This document shows, in pieces, positions 1 through 7,909 of a stretch of DNA of 64,000 nucleotides. The stretch spans positions 1-64,000 of the forward strand of contig QQUF01000016.1 in assembly GCA_008501735.1 (NCBI GenBank). The letters are read 5' to 3'. The stretch is from Calditrichota bacterium (GTDB lineage Bacteria > CLD3). The position numbers and the translations under genes were made by a program. The first letter of the stretch is position 1. Each line of letters begins with the position of its first letter. Below the pieces are notes generated by a model. It was given only the letters and a program-made list of their open reading frames with translations, ran no database searches and was not told the origin of the DNA.

Positions 1-112
1 ACTCTCGAATTCGAGCTTCGTGAGTTCTTTTATAGAAAATCGAAGAATTATTTCCTTGTGAAATAAGAATTTGATTTTTTGCACTTTAACAGAATATTTA
101 TACTTCTAAGAA

Positions 113-1177
113 TTAACGATTAAGTTTGATTTCTTCACCTAAACTCAAACTTGAGGTAAAATTTAATTTTTGGGCTGTTTCTTTAAAGTGAGTTGGTAGC
201 AAGTGTAAGTATCTTTCTGTCATTTCTGTTTTTGTATGCCCAAGCAACTTTGAGACTTTGTAAAAATCAATTCCTTTAAGTAGAGAATGAGTAGCAAATG
301 TATGCCTTAAAGTATGAAAATTTTTACCAGCTCCATCAATGCCTTTCTTTCTTAAATTCCTTTTTAGATACCGATAAACTCCATCTTTGTAATCTCTTTC
401 CGTCATCAGTGGATAAAGTTTTCCTTTTTCTGGTACCAATCCATAACCAAGAATGAAGATTTCCTTTAAAAGCTCCTCCAAATCCTTACAAATTGGAAAG
501 TTAAGTTGAATTTTGGTTTTTTGCATTTTAAAGGAGATGATATTTTTAGCAAAATCAATATGTTTCCTTTCTAACCGATAAATATCTGAAATTCTAAAAC
601 CAGTTAAGTACGCAAGTTTTAAAATCTTTGGTGCTTTAGGATAATCAGGAAATCGAAGAATTACTCTTAGTTCTTTTTCTGAATAAATTATTGTATCTGG
701 TTTTTCTTCTGGAAGATTTTTAAGATTCTCTATTGGAGAAATTTTTAAGTAATTATGGTCAATGCAGTACCTAAAAAATCTTTTCAGAATAGATAATTCT
801 TCATTGATTGTAGCATTCTTAACTATTTTTTGGCGTTCTTGTATGTAATCTTCAACTAACTTTCTTGTGAGCTGGTCTAAAGAATACCCGAAACTAAAAG
901 AACAAAAGAAACTAAATCTTTGCTTAGTTCTTAGTTTTGTTGATTCTGTCTTTTGAATACTTGTCTGATACTGGATAAAATCATTTCGGATTTCTTCTAA
1001 TGATTTTTCGATTTTCTCTTTTTCGTTAAGGTCGTGAAGTCCTAAAATTGCTTTTGACTTAATTTTTTGTGCAATTTTTAAAGCATCTTTTTTATTACTT
1101 GTAAAAGTGCTTTCTCTAAACCTTGCACCTTTTACTGAAAAGTTACAGTAATAAATTTTACCACGTTTAATGAGCAT
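113..1177 (-). CDS. Tyrosine recombinase / phage-type integrase
   Basis: Site-specific recombinase that would integrate and excise the adjoining element. The 354-residue protein has an N-terminal arm-binding-like stretch (residues 1-40), a SAM-like core-binding domain (about 60-150) and a catalytic domain with the full set of family residues: R195 in TGFRISD, K220/K222, H288 and R291 in HTLRHTFATH, H314 in LLGHT and the nucleophile Y323 in ERYLHL. The ATG is preceded by AAAGG. It is the outermost gene of an element whose other genes are mostly on the same strand. Only 112 bases lie beyond it, holding a short palindrome at 4-15 but no recognisable tRNA or att site. Confidence 0.93.
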   Translation of the reverse strand: MLIKRGKIYYCNFSVKGARFRESTFTSNKKDALKIAQKIKSKAILGLHDLNEKEKIEKSLEEIRNDFIQYQTSIQKTESTKLRTKQRFSFFCSFSFGYSLDQLTRKLVEDYIQERQKIVKNATINEELSILKRFFRYCIDHNYLKISPIENLKNLPEEKPDTIIYSEKELRVILRFPDYPKAPKILKLAYLTGFRISDIYRLERKHIDFAKNIISFKMQKTKIQLNFPICKDLEELLKEIFILGYGLVPEKGKLYPLMTERDYKDGVYRYLKRNLRKKGIDGAGKNFHTLRHTFATHSLLKGIDFYKVSKLLGHTKTEMTERYLHLLPTHFKETAQKLNFTSSLSLGEEIKLNR

Positions 1178-1258
1178 AGTTCTTGCCTTTCTAATAAATT
1201 AGAGTAAAAAGTTTGTCTAAAATGTTATTTGTTAGTTCTTAATTTTTCGGTCATTGAG

Positions 1259-1294
1259 AAGTTAGGAATTAGCCGAAAATCTAATTCCTAACTT
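1259..1294. repeat. 14-bp inverted repeat upstream of integrase
   Basis: Perfect 14-bp arms AAGTTAGGAATTAG (1259-1272) and CTAATTCCTAACTT (1281-1294) around an 8-base loop, between the integrase start and the stop of the next gene. There is no T-run on either side, so an operator or recombinase-accessory site is as likely as a terminator. Confidence 0.55.
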
Positions 1295-1320
1295 AATTAG
1301 AGGTAAAAGAGAATCTGCTT

Positions 1321-2184
1321 TTAAGAGTAAACATTTATGTTGTGTTCATACTTAGCAAAATGTTTGTAAAACATTCCTGTTAAATCAAGAATTGGGTAAA
1401 CAGTTTCACTTCTGCTTGTCTTAAAGCCATTCGCAGAAAATCGCCAAGAATCATAATTATTTTCAATGAAATACTCATACCCATTGCTTTCACCTTTAAT
1501 TTTTTTTAGGTGATTGTGTGAAAAATGAATAAATACTTTTTTAGCTTTTATTGGGTCAATTTTAGGAATTTTATCTGAAAAATTATCTATGGTTTCTTTG
1601 ACAATTCCTTCGATAATTTCAAGGCTAACATTTGGATAATTTTCCAATTTTTCAAATGCAAGTTGAAAAGCCTGTTCAGAGCTTAAGTTAGAGTTGATTT
1701 TCTTAGAGTAATCAATAGCAATTTTTCCAATTTGGTTAATTTTTCTCTGTTCAGAAGTTTCAGCTTCAAAAACTTCTATTTTATCTTTTAACTCGTGATT
1801 TTCTCTAAGAACCTGAATAAGAAATTCAAACAGTTTCTTAGCATTTTCAATATTCATTTCCAAACAATTTCCAATTGGTTTCTCAAGAGTATTCCCAATC
1901 AAACCTTTTAATATCTCTTTAAGATTGTGGTCTAAACCATTGTAAAACGCTTGTAGCTCTTTGGTTTTCCTTTGGTCTTGCTTCCGTTCTTCATAGGCTT
2001 CCATTAGTTCAACTGCCGTTTCACTATCATTTGTGATTACGGTTTCCTTGTTGTCATTGTAACCTGCTCTGAAAAGCAGACCTTCGTTAACTCTGTTGTC
2101 GATTGTCTTTTTATCGACTCCTAACATTTCTGCCCACTCACTTTTAGTTCGGACAATGATTTCTGTAATTTGTTCTAAGTTCAT
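1321..2184 (-). CDS. Hypothetical element protein with N-terminal HTH-like segment
   Basis: 287 residues, not assigned to a named family. Residues 10-35 (RTKSEWAEMLGVDKKTIDNR) look like a helix-turn-helix. The middle (about 65-165) is rich in K/E/L/N and probably helical or coiled-coil; the C-terminal part is mixed. The start has a strong AAGGAG eight bases upstream. It lies between the integrase and the TOPRIM protein, both on the same strand, with 14 bases to the upstream gene. A role in regulation or replication of the element is an inference from position only. Confidence 0.75.
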   Translation of the reverse strand: MNLEQITEIIVRTKSEWAEMLGVDKKTIDNRVNEGLLFRAGYNDNKETVITNDSETAVELMEAYEERKQDQRKTKELQAFYNGLDHNLKEILKGLIGNTLEKPIGNCLEMNIENAKKLFEFLIQVLRENHELKDKIEVFEAETSEQRKINQIGKIAIDYSKKINSNLSSEQAFQLAFEKLENYPNVSLEIIEGIVKETIDNFSDKIPKIDPIKAKKVFIHFSHNHLKKIKGESNGYEYFIENNYDSWRFSANGFKTSRSETVYPILDLTGMFYKHFAKYEHNINVYS

Positions 2185-2198
2185 TTTGAACTCCTTTG

Positions 2199-3161
2199 TT
2201 AAATATTGTGATTGATTAATTCTAATTCATTCCAAAAAGCTGGACTTCCATCTGGAGCAAGTATCCAATTGTAATTTTTATCTCTTTCTAAGAAGTCCGC
2301 TAAGTCTAATCCAACTGTTTCTTTTGAAGCCAAACTTTCTAAAGTGTCAGAAATTCTTACTTCGCAAAAGTTCATTAATCTTTGAGCTTTCATTTTCCAC
2401 TGTTCAAAACCTGAAACATCTGGATAAATAATTACTTTTCTTCCTTTTAAAGCTTTGCAAATTTGGGAATTCAAGTTGTGTAAACCGCCACAAGCAAGCC
2501 AAATATATTTTGGCATTACCAAGCTCATTAAAACCGCTGTTTTCTCACTTTCCACAATGGCGATAGTTTTTCTTTCTTGAGTTTGGCTAAGCTGATATTC
2601 ACCAAACAAACATTGAGCAAGGTTAAAATTTTTGAATTTTCCAAGTTTGTGAACCCAAGTAATGAATTCTCTTCTTCTCTTTCCTGTCTTAGAATCGTAA
2701 AGCATTACTTTGCCACTTCTAACTTTTCCATTCTGGTCAACTTGCCAAAAAATAGTAGCACCTTTCCAATGCTTAGAAGTTCCGATAAAGAAAAGATTCA
2801 GTAGTCTTTTTGTGGTTTCTTCCGAAAAGCAACTTTTCAAATATTGAGCGAAGTTATTTGTTTCGTAACAACTCATTGATTTTTGAACTAACTCAAAAGG
2901 AATAAAACTTGGTTCTTTTGGTGGTTCTTGTTGAGCTTGTTTTTTTACTCCTAGAATCGAGTTGATATTGGACTCTTGGGAAGAAAAAAACTCTCTTGGT
3001 GGTAAGTGATAACCGCAATTATTTATTCTATCACAAATCCCAACATTGACATTTAAATATTCTTTAGTCTCAACGTCAATGTATCTTTTAAATCTCTTTT
3101 GTTGACACTGCGGACAAAGGAACTTTTTACTCCCAGTTTCAAGTGTGAATTTATTGTTCAT
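2199..3161 (-). CDS. Zinc-finger/TOPRIM primase-like protein of the element
   Basis: Probably a replication (primase-type) protein. Residues 14-55 form a zinc-finger-like module (C16, C19, C43, C49 with H52 nearby). Residues 195-260 look like a TOPRIM fold: AIVESEKTA with E204, then IIYPDVSG with D248. This Zn-finger plus TOPRIM layout is shared by primase-like proteins of plasmids and phages, including DUF6371-type proteins (family link is from memory). I chose the ATG at 3161, which has AGAGG upstream; an extension to 3194 in the same frame lacks support and runs into the iteron region. It reads away from the putative origin, and the RepA-like ATPase lies on its other side. Confidence 0.72.
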   Translation of the reverse strand: MNNKFTLETGSKKFLCPQCQQKRFKRYIDVETKEYLNVNVGICDRINNCGYHLPPREFFSSQESNINSILGVKKQAQQEPPKEPSFIPFELVQKSMSCYETNNFAQYLKSCFSEETTKRLLNLFFIGTSKHWKGATIFWQVDQNGKVRSGKVMLYDSKTGKRRREFITWVHKLGKFKNFNLAQCLFGEYQLSQTQERKTIAIVESEKTAVLMSLVMPKYIWLACGGLHNLNSQICKALKGRKVIIYPDVSGFEQWKMKAQRLMNFCEVRISDTLESLASKETVGLDLADFLERDKNYNWILAPDGSPAFWNELELINHNI

Positions 3162-3185
3162 TTTTTTCCTCTTGGGCTGTAATAA

Positions 3186-3472
3186 TTGTACCATTTTGTA
3201 AGTGAAAAAGTGTACCGTACCACTTTGACGGTACAGTGTACCGTTTGTACCACTTTGACGGTACAGCGGTACACTTTTTAGAATTAATCAAAAAAAATAA
3301 TTTATCACTAATCGGCAAATTGCCGATTAAACCCATTAGAAATAGGTTATTCGCTATTTTAAAATTTTTTAGAAAGTATATCATTTCTGAATTTCTCCTT
3401 AACTGTACCGCTTGTACCGCTAAAACGGTACAGTTGGTACACTGTACCACCAAAGTGGTACGGTACACTTTT
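3186..3472. repeat. Iteron-like inverted-repeat block, candidate replication origin
   Basis: A 310-base gap between the TOPRIM gene and the RepA-like gene holds about 15 GTACC/GGTAC motifs. A 20-base unit GTACCACTTTGACGGTACAG occurs twice exactly (3217-3236 and 3247-3266, period 30). The left arm 3207-3242 matches the reverse complement of 3436-3471 at 34 of 36 bases. Between the arms is an AT-rich stretch with a perfect palindrome at 3309-3329 (arms TAATCGGCAA/TTGCCGATTA). Iterons, AT-rich DNA and flanking replication genes are the layout of an iteron origin; the function is inferred. Confidence 0.65.
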
Positions 3473-4535
3473 AGAAAGGTTCTTTAAACTTTGCTAAAGT
3501 CCTTTGAACTTTATTATTATTTGTTCCTAATTGCTCTGCAATTTTTCTTACCGATAAATTTGGTTCTGACTCTTTTAATGCCAAAATATTTTCTTCGAGT
3601 TGACTTCTTTCATTCTCTGTAAAATTTCTAAGATGTTCAGTTTCGCTACCAAATTCCACGAAATCAAATTTTAGAAAATTAGATGGTTTGGACACTTCAA
3701 AGACAATAACATTATCAGAATCGTAAAGAACTTCTGTTGCTCTGGCTTTAATTTGTTTCAAATATCTTAGGCTTGAATCTTTGCAACTTTTGTTTATTGC
3801 AAAGGCTGAATCACAAAAATTGATAAATTGTTTACTTCCTGCTAAACAATTTACGGTAAGAGCTTTTGTTAAATCTCTTTTTGGTGTATGCCCTAAAATC
3901 AAAATTGAGACATTTAAATCTCGAGTGAGGTTGTGGAAACGCTTAATTAATGGAAGAGCTTTCTTACCTTCTTCAAGTTGATTACCTAAATAAGTTAGGT
4001 TATCTATAATTATTATCTTTGCTTGGTAATCTTTAATGGCTAATTCTAAGTTATTAATAAGAAGTTTCTCAAAATCAATTCCTTTTTCGATTTCAGTGCT
4101 ACTAAGACGTTCCAAGTCTAATTCAGCACGAAGAAAATTATCATTAAATTCATAGTGATTTTTGTAATTCTCTGAATATCTATTTTCAAACTGCTTTGTA
4201 GATAATTCAAAATCGAAATAAATCACCTTTTGTGCTCCTGCTTCTATTTTCAAAGGTTTAATCTCTTCACCTCTGGAAATTGAGTTGGCAATTTGCACAG
4301 CTAACAAGGATTTTCCAATATTCGTATCAGCGAATAAAAAGCAAAGTTCTCCTTCGTGGAAAAATTCTCCGAATAACTTTTTGGGAATTTGCATTTGATT
4401 TGCTTCCTTTAATGTTTCAGTTGCAGTTTTTATGTTAAATATTCCACAGCTTGAATCTGATTCTCTGTCAAATTTTTCAGACTCTCTATTTACTTTTTGG
4501 AGTATTTCTGAATTGCTAACATTGTTGTTTTTCAT
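3471..4535 (-). CDS. RepA-like AAA ATPase (replicative helicase type)
   Basis: A RecA-fold ATPase of the plasmid RepA/AAA_25 type, likely the helicase or origin-binding motor of the element. Walker A is FADTNIGKS (residues 68-76, with K75), followed by a Walker B-like run IIIIDNLTYLG and a sensor-like LILGHTPKR. The last 40 residues (LSVRKIAEQLGTNNNKVQRT) form a winged-HTH-like segment. The 354-residue length fits the family. The start overlaps the stop of a tiny upstream ORF by four bases (ATGA), so translation is probably coupled. Its 3' end touches the iteron block. Confidence 0.85.
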   Translation of the reverse strand: MKNNNVSNSEILQKVNRESEKFDRESDSSCGIFNIKTATETLKEANQMQIPKKLFGEFFHEGELCFLFADTNIGKSLLAVQIANSISRGEEIKPLKIEAGAQKVIYFDFELSTKQFENRYSENYKNHYEFNDNFLRAELDLERLSSTEIEKGIDFEKLLINNLELAIKDYQAKIIIIDNLTYLGNQLEEGKKALPLIKRFHNLTRDLNVSILILGHTPKRDLTKALTVNCLAGSKQFINFCDSAFAINKSCKDSSLRYLKQIKARATEVLYDSDNVIVFEVSKPSNFLKFDFVEFGSETEHLRNFTENERSQLEENILALKESEPNLSVRKIAEQLGTNNNKVQRTLAKFKEPF

Positions 4536-4612
4536 TATCTTTTACCAAATTGAATGAGTGTTTCAAAGGTTTCAGTCTCGTCACAGACTGCTTTGAATTG
4601 ATTATCTTTCAT
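4535..4612 (-). CDS. 25-residue coupled small ORF
   Basis: A small ORF beginning MKDNQFKAVC, with AAAGG eight bases before its ATG. It overlaps the stop of the upstream Xis-like gene by 11 bases and its own stop overlaps the RepA start (ATGA). The overlaps on both sides and a good ribosome site argue for real translation, possibly only to couple RepA synthesis. The longer reading of this frame (to 4717) runs inside the upstream gene and has less support. No family is recognised. Confidence 0.45.
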   Translation of the reverse strand: MKDNQFKAVCDETETFETLIQFGKR

Positions 4613-4850
4613 CACGTTTGCCTTTTTTAAAACGTGGTAAGAAATTTTGCCTTTTACCTCTATTTTTTGGTAAAGGGCTTTTTTGTTTCTGATTACTGTT
4701 GAAAGCCCAAAGGTCAATCATTGAGCTTTGATTCCCTCTTCCTCTTGGATATTTGACTTTGTTGTTGTACAAAGTTCTAATTGGGATTCCTGTCATTTCA
4801 CTAAACCTGCTTAGCGTTACAAATCTTACTTCACTAATTAAATTGTTCAT
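4602..4850 (-). CDS. Small HTH protein, excisionase/AlpA-like
   Basis: 82 residues. The N-terminal half (FVTLSRFSEMTGIPIRTLYN) resembles the winged-helix HTH of MerR/AlpA/Xis-type proteins, followed by a basic tail (KNRGKRQ, KKGKRDER). It overlaps the upstream HTH gene by 17 bases and sits just before the replication genes. A role as excisionase or activator of the element is plausible from size and place but is not shown. Confidence 0.6.
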   Translation of the reverse strand: MNNLISEVRFVTLSRFSEMTGIPIRTLYNNKVKYPRGRGNQSSMIDLWAFNSNQKQKSPLPKNRGKRQNFLPRFKKGKRDER

Positions 4851-5034
4851 TTTTTAAAATTCCTTTGGGTTTAATTTCTAAAAGTTGATTCATTCTTTCA
4901 ATTTCAAGTTTGTTAAAAGTTCCACGTCGGAGTTTGTTGGTAAAGTTTTGTGGACTTATTCCAAGTTCCTCTGCAATAGCTTTTTGCAATAATTTTTTTG
5001 CTTTAATTTGTTGTTTTAATCTTGGAATTATCAT
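4834..5034 (-). CDS. Cro/C1-type HTH protein
   Basis: 66 residues with a Cro/C1-like helix-turn-helix (KLLQKAIAEELGISPQNFTN, about residues 14-33). It is the first gene of the leftward replication operon and is divergent from the repressor that starts at 5128, as in lambda-type or SaPI-type switches. Its probable role is early regulation of the switch. Confidence 0.68.
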   Translation of the reverse strand: MIIPRLKQQIKAKKLLQKAIAEELGISPQNFTNKLRRGTFNKLEIERMNQLLEIKPKGILKNEQFN

Positions 5035-5080
5035 TTTTTATTACCTTTCAATTAAGATTAAATTTGATTATTGGTTGCTA

Positions 5081-5107
5081 TACTATTAAATTACAAGAAA
5101 AATAGTA
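5081..5107. promoter_or_regulatory. Candidate operator between divergent regulators
   Basis: TACTATT (5081-5087) and AATAGTA (5101-5107) form a 7-bp inverted repeat in the AT-rich gap between the Cro-like gene (start 5034) and the repressor (start 5128). Position suggests a repressor operator; no consensus is known to compare with. Confidence 0.35.
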
Positions 5108-5127
5108 AAAATAAATTATGGTGTAAA

Positions 5128-5745
5128 ATGAAAAATCAAAAAGATGAAAAAAATAATTTAAAGGAGTTTGGAAAACGTGTTGGAGAAGTATTTGAATATT
5201 TCAAAAAATCAAAAGATATTACTCAAATAGAGTTTTGTAAGCAGTTTGAGTATAATGTTACAAACTTCAAAAAACTAATAAATGGTGATATTGGTCTAAA
5301 ATTTGAGAATATTTTAAAGTTCTTAGATGTATTTGGAGTCAATTCAGATTGGTTACTAAAAGGCAAGGGAAGTATGTTTTCAGAGGTAGCCTTATATAAA
5401 AAAAGCACTTCAATTTCGATAGTTGGTGAAGAAATAAACCAAATTATCTCTTCAAAAGGTTTCTTTGCTCTATGTCGTGGTGGAGGAAGGAAATACATTT
5501 ATCCTATAATTCATTGGGCTTTGAAAACTTTTGATTATACCACTAGTGGAACTGCTTTTACGCAAGAAGGGCAAAAAGTAGTTGGGTATGTAGATATTGG
5601 GAATGGAGAATTACTTCCTTGTGATGAATTAGAGGAATTTATTTGTTACTTGGCGAAAAGTGATTTTGAAGAACAAGAGTTAGAGGAATTGTTAAGAAAA
5701 CGTCGAAATAATATTAAAAATTTCTTTAGTGAAGACACAAATTAG
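5128..5745 (+). CDS. CI-like HTH transcriptional repressor
   Basis: 205 residues from the ATG at 5128; a TTG 57 bases further upstream would place the start inside the operator region and is less likely. An HTH lies near residues 25-75 (ITQIEFCKQFEYNVTNFKKL ... VNSDWLLKGKG), the usual arrangement of phage CI-type repressors. The C-terminal half shows no Ser/Lys self-cleavage motifs that I can recognise, so it is not an obvious S24 LexA-like protein. It is divergent from the element's replication operon and is the only rightward gene of the island. Its probable role is to hold the element silent. Confidence 0.75.
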   Translation: MKNQKDEKNNLKEFGKRVGEVFEYFKKSKDITQIEFCKQFEYNVTNFKKLINGDIGLKFENILKFLDVFGVNSDWLLKGKGSMFSEVALYKKSTSISIVGEEINQIISSKGFFALCRGGGRKYIYPIIHWALKTFDYTTSGTAFTQEGQKVVGYVDIGNGELLPCDELEEFICYLAKSDFEEQELEELLRKRRNNIKNFFSEDTN

Positions 5746-5769
5746 ACACACAAAATAGAAAAATAGCGT

Positions 5770-5822
5770 GGGAATATCTTTAAACTAACAAAACAAGATA
5801 TTCCCTCTCTCTCCGTTTTTTT
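5770..5822 (+). terminator. Terminator-like hairpin after the repressor
   Basis: Perfect 11-bp arms GGGAATATCTT (5770-5780) and AAGATATTCCC (5795-5805) with a 14-base loop, followed about ten bases later by a T7 run. It ends the repressor transcript; the large loop and the distance to the T-run make it a weak version. Confidence 0.55.
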
Positions 5823-5960
5823 GTTTTTAACAAATATTTAAAATCCATAAACTTTACAGAATGATTAGAGCAGGAGAAATTAAAGGGAAAGATTAGGCTT
5901 CGAGTATTTCATTGATGAAATGGAAATTGAAGCTATTAGTAGGAAAAAGTTTGAGTGAGG

Positions 5961-7694
5961 TTAAAATGGTAACCAAGGGTTCTTGTTTTCCTCAATCTTA
6001 AATAATTTATCTTTTTGTGATAATTTAAGAGTAAAATACTTTTCATCATTTAAATCATTTGGAAGTTTATCTTTAAGAATTGATGCAATAAATTGAATTT
6101 TTTCTTTATTAACGAGTTCAGAAATTTTCACCAATTGATTACCGTGCATTAGCTCCTTTTTATCGTTTAAAATAAAGTGCATACAAGGAATATTCTCACT
6201 ATCGGCAAAAAGTGTATAAGCAATATCAAAACAAGATATTTCACCTTGTTTCTTACCAGAGCTAAAATTTGTATTAAATGCACTAAATTTATATAATTTT
6301 TGCCCCTTCTTATTAGTTTCTATATCATATTTTAGAGCATATTGCTCTCCATACAATAAATCTGAAGTATAGGAAAAGTGTCGATTAAATTTATTTAACT
6401 GTAACTTAACTTTTGCTTCAAACTCATCAGAAAAGAGTTCAGTATCAATTAATCTTAATTCTTCATTATAAGCTTTTAAGTTATTTTCAACTTCTTCTAT
6501 TTGATGAATTGTATTTTCATATTCACCTTTGTTTTTAAACTTTTCATTAAGTTCAGTAATTATTTTCTCAAGTGTTTCAAAAGAATCACTTTTCGAAATT
6601 ACCTTCGAATATTCAACTTCTTTTTCAAGTAACTCATTTAATACTTTGCCCTTATTTTCTATTTCCTTTGATAAAACTGGGAGTTCTTTAGAAATAAAAT
6701 TAGCTTTTTCTTGTATCATTTGATTATGGTACTGCACCATATCTTCGAATGATTTTTGCATATCAGTCAAATTGACTTTAACTTGGTTATAAATTGCTCG
6801 TAATTGCTGAAAATCTATATCTGAAGCACTAGATTGTAATTCTTCTTGCATTTTAAGGATTAAATTTTTTCTTAAGTTTAAATTGCTTAGTTGAGAACTA
6901 AGTGAATTTAGTTGGTATTTAACTTGGTTTAGTTTTTGTAAATCTTTTTCGAAATGGTCATTAATATTTAAGTTCGCTTTTTTCAATTGCAATTTCTCTA
7001 TTTCTCTATCAATTATAGATAATGCAACTTCATAGGCAGATTTGGTTTGCACTTTTTCCAAACGGTTTTTAAAAGTAGTCTCTAATTTAATCTTTTGTAA
7101 AATAGCTTGTTTATCATCTCCTTTAGTAAAATTACATCCTAGAAGAAATAAATATAAAGTTTCATATTCCTCAAGAGCAGTATATTCATTAAGTGTTTTA
7201 AGAGTATTGTTTAGACTAGTATCTTTGTAACGTATATTATGTGAAATTATTTGTTTAAAAGTAGGTTTCGATGATTTATGATTAGGAAAAAATAATTCTA
7301 CTAATCTGTTTTCAAATTCATCTTCAGTATATTTACGTCCATCAATACTTAATATTTTTCTTTTACGGAATAAAAAATTACGCTCAATTACATATGTCTT
7401 TGCATTCTCATTATAAAGATTCTCAGAAATTTCTAAAGAAATTATTACTTCATTATTAACTAAGTAGTCTTTGACAAGTTTATAGAATTGCTTTTTATCT
7501 TCGGGGTCTTCATAAATTATTTTTTTGTCTGCTCCAAAACAAAAATCAATCAATTTCAATACAGTAGTTTTTCCGACATTATTTCCTGTAATCTGACCTT
7601 CACTTTCATCTACAATAAGATTAAGTCCCATATGAAAATCAATTTGTCGAATTACTTTTGTAGGAGTCAAAATTTTAAGTGATTTTAAGAACAT
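5961..7694 (-). CDS. ABC-3C system ATPase, DUF2326/SMC-like
   Basis: 577-residue ABC-type ATPase of the RecN/SMC style. Walker A is GNNVGKTT (residues 37-44) near the N terminus. Residues 190-420 are mostly heptad-like coiled coil. The C-terminal ABC half contains SSGKKQGEISCFDIAYTLF (signature-like plus helix) and CMHFILNDKKELMHGNQL, which matches the DUF2326 style of ABC-three-component ATPases. In these systems the ATPase is thought to sense an invader and license an effector. It is the last gene of the operon and overlaps the middle component by ten bases. Confidence 0.85.
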   Translation of the reverse strand: MFLKSLKILTPTKVIRQIDFHMGLNLIVDESEGQITGNNVGKTTVLKLIDFCFGADKKIIYEDPEDKKQFYKLVKDYLVNNEVIISLEISENLYNENAKTYVIERNFLFRKRKILSIDGRKYTEDEFENRLVELFFPNHKSSKPTFKQIISHNIRYKDTSLNNTLKTLNEYTALEEYETLYLFLLGCNFTKGDDKQAILQKIKLETTFKNRLEKVQTKSAYEVALSIIDREIEKLQLKKANLNINDHFEKDLQKLNQVKYQLNSLSSQLSNLNLRKNLILKMQEELQSSASDIDFQQLRAIYNQVKVNLTDMQKSFEDMVQYHNQMIQEKANFISKELPVLSKEIENKGKVLNELLEKEVEYSKVISKSDSFETLEKIITELNEKFKNKGEYENTIHQIEEVENNLKAYNEELRLIDTELFSDEFEAKVKLQLNKFNRHFSYTSDLLYGEQYALKYDIETNKKGQKLYKFSAFNTNFSSGKKQGEISCFDIAYTLFADSENIPCMHFILNDKKELMHGNQLVKISELVNKEKIQFIASILKDKLPNDLNDEKYFTLKLSQKDKLFKIEENKNPWLPF

Positions 7695-7909
7695 AACTCT
7701 ACCTTGTTATTCTTTACTTCTGCTGCATTGATTAAATAAAGCCAATCAAGACATAAAACAAACAAAGGAAAAGAGATATTTCGTATTTGGACAATTCTTT
7801 CATAAAGCTCCAATAATTCAACATTATCTTCATTTTGAAGAAGCTGTAAAACTAAAGCTCCATTATAATAAATACTATTTTCAGGATGAATATTATCTGG
7901 AAGTAACAT
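7685..7909 (-). CDS. ABC-3C middle component (short type)
   Basis: 74 residues from the ATG at 7909, preceded by AAGGA at seven bases. A longer start at 7963 would overlap the SMEK gene by 71 bases and lacks this site. The opening MLLPDNIHPENSIYYNGAL followed by a leucine-rich helical body is typical of the very short middle components (MC6-like, from memory) that link an ABC-3C ATPase to its effector. It overlaps the SMEK gene by 17 bases and the ATPase by ten, so all three are probably translationally coupled. Confidence 0.72.
   Translation of the reverse strand: MLLPDNIHPENSIYYNGALVLQLLQNEDNVELLELYERIVQIRNISFPLFVLCLDWLYLINAAEVKNNKVELCS

Noticed and set aside
1-112. Left att site or tRNA end
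   Set aside because: Only a short palindrome (CTCGAATTCGAG, 4-15) is visible; no direct repeat with the 8.9-9.1 kb region and no tRNA arms could be found.
3151-3487. Open frames on both strands (105 and 83 residues) across the iteron region
   Set aside because: They are kept open by the repeated GTACC/GGTAC motifs; they have odd composition, no ribosome site and lie in a palindrome.
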